Notes: generated by a model not told the origin, from the sequence alone. A stretch of DNA of 64,000 bases from Actinomycetes bacterium (GCA_024225275.1 JAAEMS010000405.1:1-64000); one strand, 5' to 3'. Positions 8,761 through 19,191 are shown, counted from the stretch's first letter. A program made the numbers and translations.

Positions 8761-9861
8761 GTGGGCGGACCGCGTGTCGCCCTCACTCTGGAGCAGTGTT
8801 GGCATGAGGTGCCCGGAGGCACGGCGCGTGCCGCAGTCGACCTGGCCGCCGAGCTGGACCGACGGGCCCAGGTTGAACTGGTGGGGGTGTCGGCATGGCA
8901 CCGGGACGAGCCCCGGCCCGAGTACGCACCGCCCATACCGATCCGGTCTCTACCCCTTCCCCGACTGGCGATGTACGAGGGCTGGCACCACCTCCGCCTA
9001 CCCCGGGTCGAATGGGCCACCGGCCGAGTGGATGTCGTGCACGCCACCGGCATCTCCTACCCGGCAACCAGGGCGCCGGTGGTGGCCACCCTCCACGACC
9101 TGGCCTTCCTGCGCTTTCCCGAGCTCTACACGACCCGCGGCAACAGCTTCTTTCGAAAGGCCCTCGAGCTCACCCGCCGCCACGCCCGTATCGTCTGCTG
9201 CTCATCGCAACAGACCCTGGACGATTGTGCCGACGCTGGCATCGCGGCGGACCGGCTGAGGCTCGTCCCCTTGGGGGTGGGCGCCCAGAGAGCATCCGCG
9301 GCCGACATCCAGCGGGTTCGGAGCCGCTACGGGCTCGATCGGCCCTACGTGCTGTGGACGGGAACCCGCGAACCCCGCAAGAACCTGGTGGGACTGGTCG
9401 CCGCCTTCCGGGCCCTCGGCCGGGATGACCTCGACCTGGTCCTGGTAGGCCCCGACGGCTGGCACGAGGATCAGACCGGTCTGGCCGGCGACCCGCCCCC
9501 GGGCGTGAAGACCGTGGGATTCGTTCCGTCCGTCGATCTCGCGGCCATCTATGCCGGGGCTGCCGTGTTCTGCTGGCCGAGCCTGTTCGAGGGCTTCGGC
9601 TTCCCCGTCCTGGAGGCCATGACCCAGGGCACACCCGTCATCACCAGTCGAGGTACCTCGACTGAGGAGTTGGCCGGTGACTCAGCCGTACTCGTCACGC
9701 CCACTGACACCGACTCGATCGCCGAGGCTCTCTCATCGGTTCTCGACGACGAAGCGTTGCGCTCCCGGCTCATCCAGGCCGGCCCTCAGCGGGCCTCCAC
9801 CTTCTCTTGGAGCCGCACGGCGGAGCTCACCGAGCAGGTCTATGTCGAGGCCTGTGGCTAG
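8761..9861 (+). CDS. Glycosyltransferase family 4
   Basis: From GTG 8761, seven bases after uxs, the protein is 366 residues with a GT-B fold. The N-terminal acceptor half begins GPRVALTLEQ; the C-terminal donor half has VLWTGTREPRKN and the E-x7-E motif in EGFGFPVLE. It belongs to the retaining GT4 family (mannosyl- or rhamnosyl-transferase-like), cytosolic and probably membrane-associated. Its place directly after ugd-uxs hints that it uses UDP-xylose, UDP-GlcA or a GDP-sugar, but the donor is not readable. It ends three bases from a convergent glycosyltransferase gene. Confidence 0.88.
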   Translation: MGGPRVALTLEQCWHEVPGGTARAAVDLAAELDRRAQVELVGVSAWHRDEPRPEYAPPIPIRSLPLPRLAMYEGWHHLRLPRVEWATGRVDVVHATGISYPATRAPVVATLHDLAFLRFPELYTTRGNSFFRKALELTRRHARIVCCSSQQTLDDCADAGIAADRLRLVPLGVGAQRASAADIQRVRSRYGLDRPYVLWTGTREPRKNLVGLVAAFRALGRDDLDLVLVGPDGWHEDQTGLAGDPPPGVKTVGFVPSVDLAAIYAGAAVFCWPSLFEGFGFPVLEAMTQGTPVITSRGTSTEELAGDSAVLVTPTDTDSIAEALSSVLDDEALRSRLIQAGPQRASTFSWSRTAELTEQVYVEACG

Positions 9862-9864
9862 ATC

Positions 9865-11019
9865 TCAGAGGACCCCGGCCACTTCGAGCACCACCTTCTC
9901 GACCTCGGCCACGAATCGGTCCCGCCGGTAGTTCTCGGCTTCGGTTCGGTTGTGTCTGGCCATGGCTGTGGTGCCGGCCGGGTCGGCGGTCAGGGCCTCG
10001 AGCGCGGCGACCACCGATGGGCCGTCGGCGGCGGCCAACCCATAACCGTTCTCACCCGGTGTGAACACGTCGCCGATGCCGGCGTGGTCGGTGGCCAGCA
10101 CCACTGCACCAGCGGCGTAGGCCTCGAGGATGGCCATCGGCTGACCTTCCCATGGGTAGGTGGTGGGGACCGCCACGACCCCGGCCCGGGCCAGCAGAGC
10201 GGCCCGATCCTGGTCATCGACATGGCCTACGACCTCGATGTTCGGCAGTCGTTCGCCCGCGGCCTCGACCGCCTCCCTGTCCTCGTCGGTGGGAGCACCA
10301 CCGGCGATCACGAAACGAAAGCGTTGATCTCCCCGCCCGGCGAGGATGTCGGCCGCCTCGACCAGGGCCGGCCAACCCTTCGAGGGGAACAAGGAGCTCA
10401 AGAACAAGACCTCGAGAGGTGTGCGGTCGAGGTTCGTCCCGGCGTCGGTGGGCGCACAGAACAGATCGTCGTCGGCGTAGTTGGCGATCAGCCGAACCCG
10501 GTCGTGGGGCACGACGCCCGAGACCTGATGGCGAAGGCGGGGGCCCAGCACGATGGCCGCCCCGATGGCGCCCACCAGGCGCTCACTGAGCAGGCGAGTC
10601 GGACGATCACGTCCGAAGGTGGGTCCGAACCCGCCTCCGTGGAGGTGGAGCACCACCTGGCCCCGCCGTCGCCCGAGAACGGTCAGCAGGAGCAGGTCCT
10701 TGAGGTTGCCGATCCGGGTCTGTGACGGTGAGTGGTAGATCACGTCGGCCGGCGTACGCCGGAGTGTCCTTGCCGCCCCCAGGATGCGGACTATCTGGCG
10801 TGCGGTGGTGGGCAGCTGTTCCAGAGAGCCGGCCCCCTGCCTCAGCTCGCCCTTCGACGTCTCGATGACCTCGACGTGGTGGTTGGCCCCCAGGTGCTCG
10901 GCCACAGCTGCGTCGCACTGGGACTGCCCGGTGACGGGGGGAGGCAGGGGGGCGAGGAAGGCCACAGTGAGTCGACGGCGGGGGAGGGGTGGCTGATCCA
11001 CCGGGGAAGTGTGGCCCAT
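9865..11019 (-). CDS. Glycosyltransferase family 4
   Basis: This GT-B glycosyltransferase is about 384 residues from ATG 11019; an in-frame ATG at 11049 would add 10 residues and reach into the divergent gene. The core starts with LTVAFLAPLPPPVTGQS; the donor domain has LFLSSLFPSKGW and the E-x7-E motif in EGQPMAILEAYAAG. It is convergent with the preceding glycosyltransferase and divergent from the next, so this region is not a single operon. Substrate is unknown; context implies surface polysaccharide assembly. Confidence 0.85.
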   Translation of the reverse strand: MGHTSPVDQPPLPRRRLTVAFLAPLPPPVTGQSQCDAAVAEHLGANHHVEVIETSKGELRQGAGSLEQLPTTARQIVRILGAARTLRRTPADVIYHSPSQTRIGNLKDLLLLTVLGRRRGQVVLHLHGGGFGPTFGRDRPTRLLSERLVGAIGAAIVLGPRLRHQVSGVVPHDRVRLIANYADDDLFCAPTDAGTNLDRTPLEVLFLSSLFPSKGWPALVEAADILAGRGDQRFRFVIAGGAPTDEDREAVEAAGERLPNIEVVGHVDDQDRAALLARAGVVAVPTTYPWEGQPMAILEAYAAGAVVLATDHAGIGDVFTPGENGYGLAAADGPSVVAALEALTADPAGTTAMARHNRTEAENYRRDRFVAEVEKVVLEVAGVL

Positions 11020-11047
11020 GACTGCCGATGATGGCACGGGCGGTGGC

Positions 11048-12331
11048 ATGCTCGGGACTCGGGAGGCTTCCTGTTTGCGACTCTTGCTGCTCTGTCCTCA
11101 CTTTCGACCCGATGACCACGCCGCCACCGGCGAGGTCATCTCGCGCATCGTCGACGAGCTGGCCTCGCGCGGTCATCGCCTCCATGTGGTGACCTCGCTG
11201 CCCTGGTACGAGCACCACCGCATCGAGCCCGGGTGGGAGGGCAAGCTCATTCGGCACGAGGACACCGAGTGGGGACGGATCACCCGCGTCCACCCCTTCC
11301 CCGGCGACAAGACCAACCTTCTCGCCCGGGCCATGGGGTTCATCGGCTTCACCGCTCTCGCCCTCTACGCCGGGTTGGGGACCCGTCAGCGTCCCGACGC
11401 GGTGTACGCCATGTCACCGCCCATCACGTTGGGGGTCGCCGGGTGGGTGGTTGCCCGGCTCCGGCGCGCTCCTCTCGTATTCAATATCCAGGATGTGTTC
11501 CCCGACGTTGCCGTCGAGCTGGGGGCCATCACCAATCGGCGCCTGATCGGCGCGGCCCGTTGGTTCGAGCGGTTCCTGTACCGCCGCAGCGATGCGGTGA
11601 CCGTGTTGTCCGAAGACCTGGCCGACAATGTGCGGACCAAGCTGGCCGGTAGTCCGCACCACCAGGCCAAGGTCCGGGTCATCCCCAACTTCGTGGACCT
11701 CGACCGATTCGGGCCCGGCCCCCGGCAGACGCCCTACCGCGACCAGCACCACCTGGGTGACCGTACCGTTGTCATGTATTCGGGCAATGTCGGATTCTCC
11801 CAGTCCCTCGATCTGATGGTTGGAGCGGCGCGCCACCATCACGACCGGGATGATCTGGTCTTCGTGATCAACGGCGACGGTGCGGCTCGGACCGAGCTGG
11901 TCGAACAGGCCCGGGGCCTCGACAACCTCGAGCTGATCGGGCGGGCTCCGCGGGAAGGAGTACCCGACGTGCTCCGAGCGGCCGACATCCATGTGGTTCC
12001 CCTCCGTGAGGGCCTGGCCCGGTCGAGCGTGCCGTCGAAGCTGTACCCCATCCTGGCCGTTGGCCGACCCGTGCTGGCCAGCGTTGATCCCGGTACAGAG
12101 GTGGCGCGGGTGGTGGTCGACTCCGATGCCGGACTGGCCGTCCCCCCTGATGACCTCCCGGCCTTTCTCACCGCGCTCGACCAGCTCCTGGCCGATCCGG
12201 TGGTCACCGCAGCCATGGGGGAGAGGGGCCATGACGCAATCGTCGCCTGGGCATCACCCTCGGCGGTCGCTGAACGGTACGACAATCTGTTTGCTGATCT
12301 GGCAGGGCCGTCCGGCCCAGATGCAGCCTGA
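11048..12331 (+). CDS. Glycosyltransferase family 4, WcaI/WbuB-like
   Basis: From ATG 11048 the protein is 427 residues. It has the N-terminal LLLLCPHFRPD segment typical of WbuB/WcaI-like GT4 enzymes, a hydrophobic stretch after about residue 90 (AMGFIGFTALALYAG) suggesting membrane association, the FNIQDVFPDVAVELG motif, and the donor-site region SSVPSKLYPILAVGRPVL. Relatives transfer fucosamine-type or fucosyl residues, but the real donor is unknown. The start is uncertain because upstream in-frame codons exist and no clear ribosome site is present. Confidence 0.85.
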   Translation: MLGTREASCLRLLLLCPHFRPDDHAATGEVISRIVDELASRGHRLHVVTSLPWYEHHRIEPGWEGKLIRHEDTEWGRITRVHPFPGDKTNLLARAMGFIGFTALALYAGLGTRQRPDAVYAMSPPITLGVAGWVVARLRRAPLVFNIQDVFPDVAVELGAITNRRLIGAARWFERFLYRRSDAVTVLSEDLADNVRTKLAGSPHHQAKVRVIPNFVDLDRFGPGPRQTPYRDQHHLGDRTVVMYSGNVGFSQSLDLMVGAARHHHDRDDLVFVINGDGAARTELVEQARGLDNLELIGRAPREGVPDVLRAADIHVVPLREGLARSSVPSKLYPILAVGRPVLASVDPGTEVARVVVDSDAGLAVPPDDLPAFLTALDQLLADPVVTAAMGERGHDAIVAWASPSAVAERYDNLFADLAGPSGPDAA

Positions 12332-12348
12332 TCGAGGTCTCGCGCCGC

Positions 12349-12354
12349 TACGGT
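12349..12354 (+). promoter_or_regulatory. -10 box of the His-rich membrane-protein gene
   Basis: TACGGT is 8 nt before ATG 12363, implying a leaderless mRNA starting just after the upstream glycosyltransferase gene. Confidence 0.5.
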
Positions 12355-12362
12355 TGCTGCCC

Positions 12363-13199
12363 ATGACCAAGGGCAGTGCCAACAAGAAGGTCGAGCGCGC
12401 CGCCGCCGCGGGGGGCAAGGCCAGCGCCGAGAAACGTAACCTTCTGTTCCCCCTGTCGGTCGCGGGAGTTGTCGTACTGGGGCTGGGTCTCGTGCTGATC
12501 GCCCGTTCGGGGCGTGACTCGTTCGATCTTGCTGCCCCGCCCCGGATCAACCAGGACCATTGGCACGTGGCCTACGGCGTTTACGACTGCGTGGCCGAAA
12601 GCGACTCAGATGATGGTTTCCTACCCATCTACACCGACCAGCGCGACCCTGGCGGCATCCACTCCCACGGCGACGGCATCATCCACATCCACCCCCGCTC
12701 CACTGCCGCGGCGGGCCCCAACGCCGATCTGGGTGTGTTCCTCGACGCCGTCGGTGCCACCCTGTCCGAGGACGAGTTCGATCCGGGAGTGGCCGGTGAC
12801 GCCCGCGGGGCCGGCGACGAATGCAGCAACGGGGAGCCCGGTATTCCCCAGGTGGCCTTCTGGTCCGACGCCGATGAGCTCGCCCAGCCTGATGTGGTCG
12901 CCACCACGGACCTCCAGGATCTCCAGTGGATCGGCGACGGTGGTGCGGTCACCATCGCCTTCGCCCCCGAGGGCGCGGATATTCCTCCCCCTCTCCGCTC
13001 AATCCCCAACCTCTCCCGGCTCACCGACGTCCCCGGCTTCACGCCGAGTCTGCCCCCGGTCGACCCCGACACCTTCGACCCGACCGCGGCCACCATTCCC
13101 GGCACTGGTGACGCCGAGCCCGATGAGGGCGACGCCGACGAGTCCCCCGAGGGTGACTCCGCTGAGACGCCCACCACGACCAGCCCGGTCGAGGAGTAG
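12363..13199 (+). CDS. Single-pass membrane protein with DHWH and HSHGDGIIHIH motifs
   Basis: The 278-residue product has a Lys/Ala-rich cytoplasmic N-terminus, one transmembrane helix (about residues 28-48) and an extracytoplasmic domain with a striking histidine set: H66 and H68 in DHWHVAYGVYDC, and H100, H102, H108 and H110 in GIHSHGDGIIHIHP. Two cysteines (C76 and C154) may form a disulfide. The C-terminal 60 residues are Pro/Asp/Glu/Thr-rich and disordered. I do not recognise a named function. The histidine pattern would suit binding of a transition metal outside the membrane, or a cupin-like fold. It is followed after 11 bp by manC, whose -10 overlaps its stop codon, so the two are transcribed separately at least in part. 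Confidence 0.75.
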   Translation: MTKGSANKKVERAAAAGGKASAEKRNLLFPLSVAGVVVLGLGLVLIARSGRDSFDLAAPPRINQDHWHVAYGVYDCVAESDSDDGFLPIYTDQRDPGGIHSHGDGIIHIHPRSTAAAGPNADLGVFLDAVGATLSEDEFDPGVAGDARGAGDECSNGEPGIPQVAFWSDADELAQPDVVATTDLQDLQWIGDGGAVTIAFAPEGADIPPPLRSIPNLSRLTDVPGFTPSLPPVDPDTFDPTAATIPGTGDAEPDEGDADESPEGDSAETPTTTSPVEE

Positions 13200-13202
13200 G
13201 CT
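13197..13202 (+). promoter_or_regulatory. -10 box of manC, overlapping the upstream stop codon
   Basis: TAGGCT is 8 nt before GTG 13211. Its TAG is also the stop codon of the preceding gene. Confidence 0.5.
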
Positions 13203-13210
13203 CCACACTC

Positions 13211-14209
13211 GTGAAGGCCATCGTGCTGGTGGGTGGGTTCGGCACCCGTCTGCGTCCCCTGACCCTGTCGACCCCCAAGCAGATGCTGCCCATGGGTGAG
13301 GCCACCATGCTCGAGAGGGTCGTGCGGCGCCTGGGAGAGCAGGGGGTCACCAGCGCGGTGTTGTCCCTGGGCTACAAGCCCGATGTCTTCCTCGAGGCGT
13401 ACCCCGAGGGGCGGTGTGCAGGTGTGACCCTGGAATACGCCGTGGAGCCCGAGCCTCTCGATACCGCGGGTGCCATCGCCTTCGCGGCTGACCATGTCGG
13501 TGTCGACGAAACCTTCGTTGCCGTCAACGGCGACGTCCTGTCCGATATCCGGCTCTCCGACCTCTTCTGGCTCCACGAGGCCCGTCAGGCAGCGGCCACC
13601 ATCGCCCTCACCCCGGTCGAGGACCCCAGCCGGTTCGGTGTCGTACCCATCGACGACCAGGGTCGGGTCGAGGCCTTCATCGAGAAGCCACCACCCGGAG
13701 AGGCACCCACCAACTGGATCAATGCCGGCACCTACGTGCTCGATCCTTCCGTGCTCGATCTGATCACCCGAGGGCGACGGGTTTCGATCGAGCGTGAGGT
13801 GTTCCCCGCTCTGGTCGAGGCCGGAACCCTGTTTGCCGTCCAGTGCCCCGGCTACTTCGTCGACGCAGGAACGCCCGAGACCTACCTCCAGTCGACTCTC
13901 GACTACCACAATGGTTGCCGGGGCACCGAGGTGCCAGTGCAGGAAACGGCCGACATCGCCCCCGATGCCACGGTCGAAGGCTCGATCGTGGGCGCCACCG
14001 CCGTGGTGGGGGCCGGAGCCCAGGTCTCCTATTCGCTCGTCCACGCCGGGGCCACCATTGGTGCCGACGCGGTGGTGCACGGTTCGATCGTCGGCGCTGG
14101 TGCGGTGGTCGAGTCGGGCTGTCGGCTGGCCGGGCTGACGGTGATCGGATCCGACACCCGCGTACCCCCGAACACCGAGCTCGACGGTGGACGCCTGCCG
14201 GCGGACTGA
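13211..14209 (+). CDS. manC: Sugar-1-phosphate nucleotidyltransferase, probable mannose-1-phosphate guanylyltransferase
   Basis: This 332-residue protein has the nucleotidyltransferase signature GGFGTRLRPLT with the following PKQMLPMGE, the VNGDVLSD metal-binding segment and FIEKPP. A left-handed beta-helix of hexapeptide repeats follows from about residue 245 (VEGSIVGATAVVGAGAQVSY style). This two-domain layout is that of GMPP-type enzymes making GDP-mannose from mannose-1-phosphate and GTP. A glucose-1-phosphate thymidylyl- or uridylyltransferase cannot be fully excluded. The presence of manB, manA, gmd and rmd in the same window supports GDP-mannose. The start is GTG, placed by the -10 box. 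Confidence 0.82.
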   Translation: MKAIVLVGGFGTRLRPLTLSTPKQMLPMGEATMLERVVRRLGEQGVTSAVLSLGYKPDVFLEAYPEGRCAGVTLEYAVEPEPLDTAGAIAFAADHVGVDETFVAVNGDVLSDIRLSDLFWLHEARQAAATIALTPVEDPSRFGVVPIDDQGRVEAFIEKPPPGEAPTNWINAGTYVLDPSVLDLITRGRRVSIEREVFPALVEAGTLFAVQCPGYFVDAGTPETYLQSTLDYHNGCRGTEVPVQETADIAPDATVEGSIVGATAVVGAGAQVSYSLVHAGATIGADAVVHGSIVGAGAVVESGCRLAGLTVIGSDTRVPPNTELDGGRLPAD

Positions 14210-14260
14210 TCCCGTGGCCCTCGGCCCTGGAGTCCCGCCGTGTCCGGCCGATGGTTCACT

Positions 14261-15283
14261 GTGAAGGAGACCGTCCTCGTCACCGGTGGAGCCGGCTACA
14301 TCGGTAGCCATACCGCGGTTGCCTTGTCTGAACGGGGCTACCGCATCGTCATCGTCGACGATCTGTCGAACGGCTCACCCGTTGCCGTGGATGTCATCCG
14401 CCGGCTGACCGATACCGACGTGGCCTTCCATGAAGCCGACCTGACCGACACCGGCGCCCTCGACCGGATCTTCGCCACCGAGGGCATCAGCGCGGTCCTG
14501 CACTTCGCGGGCCTCAAGGCGGTGGGTGAATCGGTGGCCCTGCCCCTGCGGTACTACCAGGTCAACCTGGGTTCCACGATGAGCTTGCTCGAGGCCATGG
14601 ACCGCCACGACGTCCGCCAGCTGGTGTTCTCGTCGTCGGCCACGGTCTACGGCGATCCCGAAACGGTCCCCATCAGCGAGACCGCGCCCACCGGGGCGAC
14701 CAATCCCTACGGCCGCTCGAAGCTCATCATCGAGGACATCCTCCGTGATGTGGCTGCCAGCGATGACCGCTGGCAGTTCTGCCTGCTCCGCTACTTCAAT
14801 CCGGTTGGCGCCCACGCCAGTGGAGACTTGGGTGAGGACCCGGCGGGCATCCCCAACAATCTGGTGCCGTTCGTCATGCAGGTGGCTGTGGGCCGTCGGC
14901 CCGAGGTCCAGGTCTTCGGCACCGACTACGACACCCCCGACGGCACCGGAGTCCGCGACTACATCCATGTGGTCGATCTGGCCGACGGTCATCTCGCCGC
15001 CCTCGAGGCCCTCGAACCCGGCTGCGAGGCCTTCAATCTGGGTACCGGCACCGGCGCCTCGGTCCTCGAGGTCATCGACGCCACCTCTCTGGTGAGCGGA
15101 CGGGAGGTGCCCTACACCGTCGTGGAACGCCGACCCGGCGACATCGCGGTTTCGCTGGCCGATCCGACCCGAGCCAACGATCGGCTCGGTTGGCGGGCAG
15201 ACCGCTCCCTCGAGACGATGCTCCACGATTCCTGGAACTGGCAGTCCAAGCACCCCATGGGCTTCGAGGACTACGAGGACTAG
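14261..15283 (+). CDS. galE: UDP-glucose 4-epimerase
   Basis: The protein is 340 residues from GTG 14261 (a further GTG at 14240 would add seven). It has GGAGYIGSH near the N-terminus, SSSATVYGDP with the catalytic Ser/Thr, the YGRSK Tyr/Lys pair and the RYFNPVGAH segment diagnostic of GalE. It interconverts UDP-glucose and UDP-galactose (or the GlcNAc/GalNAc forms) with tightly bound NAD+. It ends in a CTAG shared with the stop codon of the convergent cofE gene, so the two genes overlap by four bases tail to tail. Confidence 0.93.
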   Translation: MKETVLVTGGAGYIGSHTAVALSERGYRIVIVDDLSNGSPVAVDVIRRLTDTDVAFHEADLTDTGALDRIFATEGISAVLHFAGLKAVGESVALPLRYYQVNLGSTMSLLEAMDRHDVRQLVFSSSATVYGDPETVPISETAPTGATNPYGRSKLIIEDILRDVAASDDRWQFCLLRYFNPVGAHASGDLGEDPAGIPNNLVPFVMQVAVGRRPEVQVFGTDYDTPDGTGVRDYIHVVDLADGHLAALEALEPGCEAFNLGTGTGASVLEVIDATSLVSGREVPYTVVERRPGDIAVSLADPTRANDRLGWRADRSLETMLHDSWNWQSKHPMGFEDYED

Positions 15284-15978
15284 CGGAACAGGTCCTCGGC
15301 GGGGTCGCGTATGACCTCGTCGTGAACCGAGCCGTCGCCCAGCCACTCAGGGTCGACACCCCGTACGATGGCGGCCGCCACATTGTCGGCCTTGCCCATC
15401 ACCAGCTCAGCGGCGGAAGCCAGCTCGTCGGCGACGCACACCTCGGTCACCATCATCTCCCGGCCCAGGGCGTCGGGGGTCCCACGGAGGTCGACGATGG
15501 CCCGGAGGCCTCCCACCCCGATGGCGACATCGGTCAGGCCCCGCCGCCAGGGGCGACCGAAGGTGTCGGAGATGATGATACCGACCTCGATCCCGGCCTT
15601 GCCCCGGATGCCGTCGCGGATCCGACGGGCGGACCGATCGCTGTCCTCGGGGAGGAGGGCGGCCTGGCCCCGTTCGACGTTCGAGAGGTCGATGCCGGCG
15701 TTGGCGCAGATGAATCCGTGCTTGGTCTCCGAGACGATGAGCTCGCCCCGGCGGCGCACGATCCGCACTGATTCCTGTTCGACGAGGGGCTTGTGGCTGA
15801 GCGGATTGCTGGGGTCGATCTCCTCCAACATGTTCTCGGCCTTGCTGACCACCTTCTGGGTGACGACCACCACGTCACCGTCCTCGAGGTCTCCGGCGTC
15901 GACGATGAGCTGGGCGAGATCGTCGCCCGGTCGCACCTCGGGGATGCCGTGGATGGGGATGATGGTCAGCGTGGTCAC
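15280..15978 (-). CDS. cofE: Coenzyme F420-0:L-glutamate ligase, stand-alone CofE domain
   Basis: At 232 residues this is the CofE/FbiB-N domain alone. It adds gamma-linked glutamates to F420-0 using GTP. Recognisable segments are IPIHGIPEVRPGDDL at the N-terminus, VVVTQKVVSKAE, SETKHGFICANAGIDLSN and ISDTFGRPWRRGLTDVAIG, which contribute metal and GTP binding. Mycobacterial FbiB carries a further nitroreductase-like C-terminal domain that reduces dehydro-F420; it is missing here. The GTG start overlaps the cofD stop by four bases, so the two are translationally coupled. The pair lies within sugar-nucleotide genes with no evident functional link. Confidence 0.92.
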   Translation of the reverse strand: MTTLTIIPIHGIPEVRPGDDLAQLIVDAGDLEDGDVVVVTQKVVSKAENMLEEIDPSNPLSHKPLVEQESVRIVRRRGELIVSETKHGFICANAGIDLSNVERGQAALLPEDSDRSARRIRDGIRGKAGIEVGIIISDTFGRPWRRGLTDVAIGVGGLRAIVDLRGTPDALGREMMVTEVCVADELASAAELVMGKADNVAAAIVRGVDPEWLGDGSVHDEVIRDPAEDLFR

Positions 15979-16985
15979 GTTTCTCCTGCCCTCTCGGCCG
16001 GGCGGGCCGGCTCGCTTGGCTCGCCCACGCAGTCAAGCACGACTTGGGCCAGGGAGGCGGCGTCGTGGGCTGACTTCATGATGGTGGGAGCCACCACGCA
16101 GCGGACCCCTTCGGCTTCGACCTCGGCCTCCCGGTCGCGGTCGGCCTCGTCGATCACCAAGGTTGCCACCAGAGGGGCGTAGAGGCGGGCGATCCCCACC
16201 ACCGAGGCTTCGTGGCCCAGCTCTCTCAGTAGTCGGTCGGCCGGGCCCTTGAGGGCGGCTCCCGCGATGATGGGCGAGATGGCTACGCCGGAGTGGCGAC
16301 GAGCCTCGATCGCGGCGCGAACCCCCGGCACGGCGAGCACCGGGTCGATGGAGACCAACGGGTTCGAGGGGGCGATGACCACGACATCGGCCCCGTTGAT
16401 CGTGTCGATGACCCCGGGTGCGGGCCGGGCGTCAATGGCGCCTTCGAAGCGAACCGAGTGGACGGGCACAGAGTGCTGATGCTTGACGAAGTACTCCTGG
16501 AAGTCGATTTCGACCGGCTCGTCCTGATCGGGGTCGTCGATGACCAGGTGGGTGCGGAGGGGATCGTCGGTGACAGGTAGGAGTTCCATGGGGAGCTCCC
16601 AGGCCCGGGCGATCTCGCGGGTCACGGTGGACAGGGGGGTGCCGCTGCGGAGACGCCCGGTGCGGAACAGGTGGGTGCCGAGATCCTTGTCACCCAGGCT
16701 GAACCAGGTGACACCGCCGTACCGGCCGAGCGAGTCCATGGCCTGCCATGTCTCGTCGGCCAGTCCCCAACCCCTCTCGGGGTCGATGGCCTCGGCGACC
16801 GTGTAGGTGATGGTGTCGAGGTCGGGGGAGATGTGCAGTCCGTGTAGCTCGACATCGTCGCCGACGTTGGCGATGGCGGTTACCCGATCGGAGACCCGGA
16901 CCAGGCCGCGCAGCATGCGTGCCGCACCGACTCCGCCGGCAATACAGGCGATCGTGGGCCCACCGGAAGGCGCCGACTCGGTCAC
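15975..16985 (-). CDS. cofD: 2-phospho-L-lactate (or PEP) transferase of F420 synthesis
   Basis: This 336-residue CofD/FbiA homologue joins the phosphoester moiety to the deazaflavin FO to give F420-0 or its dehydro form. It shows the N-terminal GGVGAARMLRGL nucleotide-binding loop, NVGDDVELHGLHISPDLDTI (the substrate and Mg2+ region with conserved acidic residues), GDKDLGTHLFRT and IAPSNPLVSIDP. The start is GTG 16985. It is downstream of gmd by seven bases and overlaps cofE, so rmd-gmd-cofD-cofE may form one minus-strand transcript. Confidence 0.93.
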   Translation of the reverse strand: MTESAPSGGPTIACIAGGVGAARMLRGLVRVSDRVTAIANVGDDVELHGLHISPDLDTITYTVAEAIDPERGWGLADETWQAMDSLGRYGGVTWFSLGDKDLGTHLFRTGRLRSGTPLSTVTREIARAWELPMELLPVTDDPLRTHLVIDDPDQDEPVEIDFQEYFVKHQHSVPVHSVRFEGAIDARPAPGVIDTINGADVVVIAPSNPLVSIDPVLAVPGVRAAIEARRHSGVAISPIIAGAALKGPADRLLRELGHEASVVGIARLYAPLVATLVIDEADRDREAEVEAEGVRCVVAPTIMKSAHDAASLAQVVLDCVGEPSEPARPAERAGET

Positions 16986-16992
16986 GCTCGGC

Positions 16993-18898
<1,906 letters not shown>

Positions 18899-18899
<1 letters not shown>

Positions 18900-18928
18900 C
18901 ACGAGGAGGGGACCGAGGGGTGGGACAT
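18899..18928 (-). CDS. Possible nine-codon leaderless ORF coupled to rmd
   Basis: ATG 18928 opens a nine-codon frame encoding MSHPSVPSS, and its TGA overlaps the rmd ATG (TGATG). A TACGAT -10 box is 7 nt before this ATG, so the mRNA would begin at it and rmd would be translated by termination-reinitiation. Short leaderless upstream ORFs are known in mycobacteria. No conservation evidence is available from the sequence alone. Confidence 0.3.
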
Positions 18929-18935
18929 CGCCAGC

Positions 18936-18941
18936 ATCGTA
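18936..18941 (-). promoter_or_regulatory. -10 box of the rmd-gmd(-cofD-cofE) transcript
   Basis: TACGAT on the minus strand is 7 nt before the mini-ORF ATG at 18928 and about 37 nt before rmd. Confidence 0.45.
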
Positions 18942-18959
18942 GTGGCGTCGTGGCGGGGA

Positions 18960-19178
18960 TCAGCTCTCTTGCTCGGTCCAGCCGGCCAGCCAGTGGGTGA
19001 GGGCCTGGATGTGATCCAGGTCTCCGGAGTCGGCGAGGTGCTCCTCGATCTGGTTGCGGCGGACCTGAAGATCCTGGTAGGCGAGCACTCCGAGGCCGAC
19101 GGCGATGTGGAGGCCCTCGCGGGCAAGGTCGGTCAGCCAGTCGGCTGGGTCAGCTGGGGTGTCGGAAGGATCGCCCAT
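18960..19178 (-). CDS. Small acidic helical protein of unknown function
   Basis: This 72-residue protein is predicted mostly helical, with the amphipathic segment LAREGLHIAVGLGVLAYQDL followed by a charged QVRRNQIEEHL stretch. There is no signal peptide, cysteine or catalytic motif. The pattern loosely resembles phasin-like or coiled-coil adaptor proteins, but I do not recognise the family. The leaderless -10 TACCGT seven bases before its ATG, and the absence of an opposing gene, support it as real. It lies between rmd and the divergent large glycosyltransferase. Confidence 0.6.
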   Translation of the reverse strand: MGDPSDTPADPADWLTDLAREGLHIAVGLGVLAYQDLQVRRNQIEEHLADSGDLDHIQALTHWLAGWTEQES

Positions 19179-19185
19179 GGCCCCA

Positions 19186-19191
19186 ACGGTA
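19186..19191 (-). promoter_or_regulatory. -10 box of the 72-aa protein gene
   Basis: TACCGT on the minus strand lies 7 nt before ATG 19178. Confidence 0.5.

Noticed and set aside
16350-16375. tRNA-like GGTTCGAGG T-loop
   Set aside because: It lies in the conserved cofD coding region and no acceptor or anticodon stem can be built around it.
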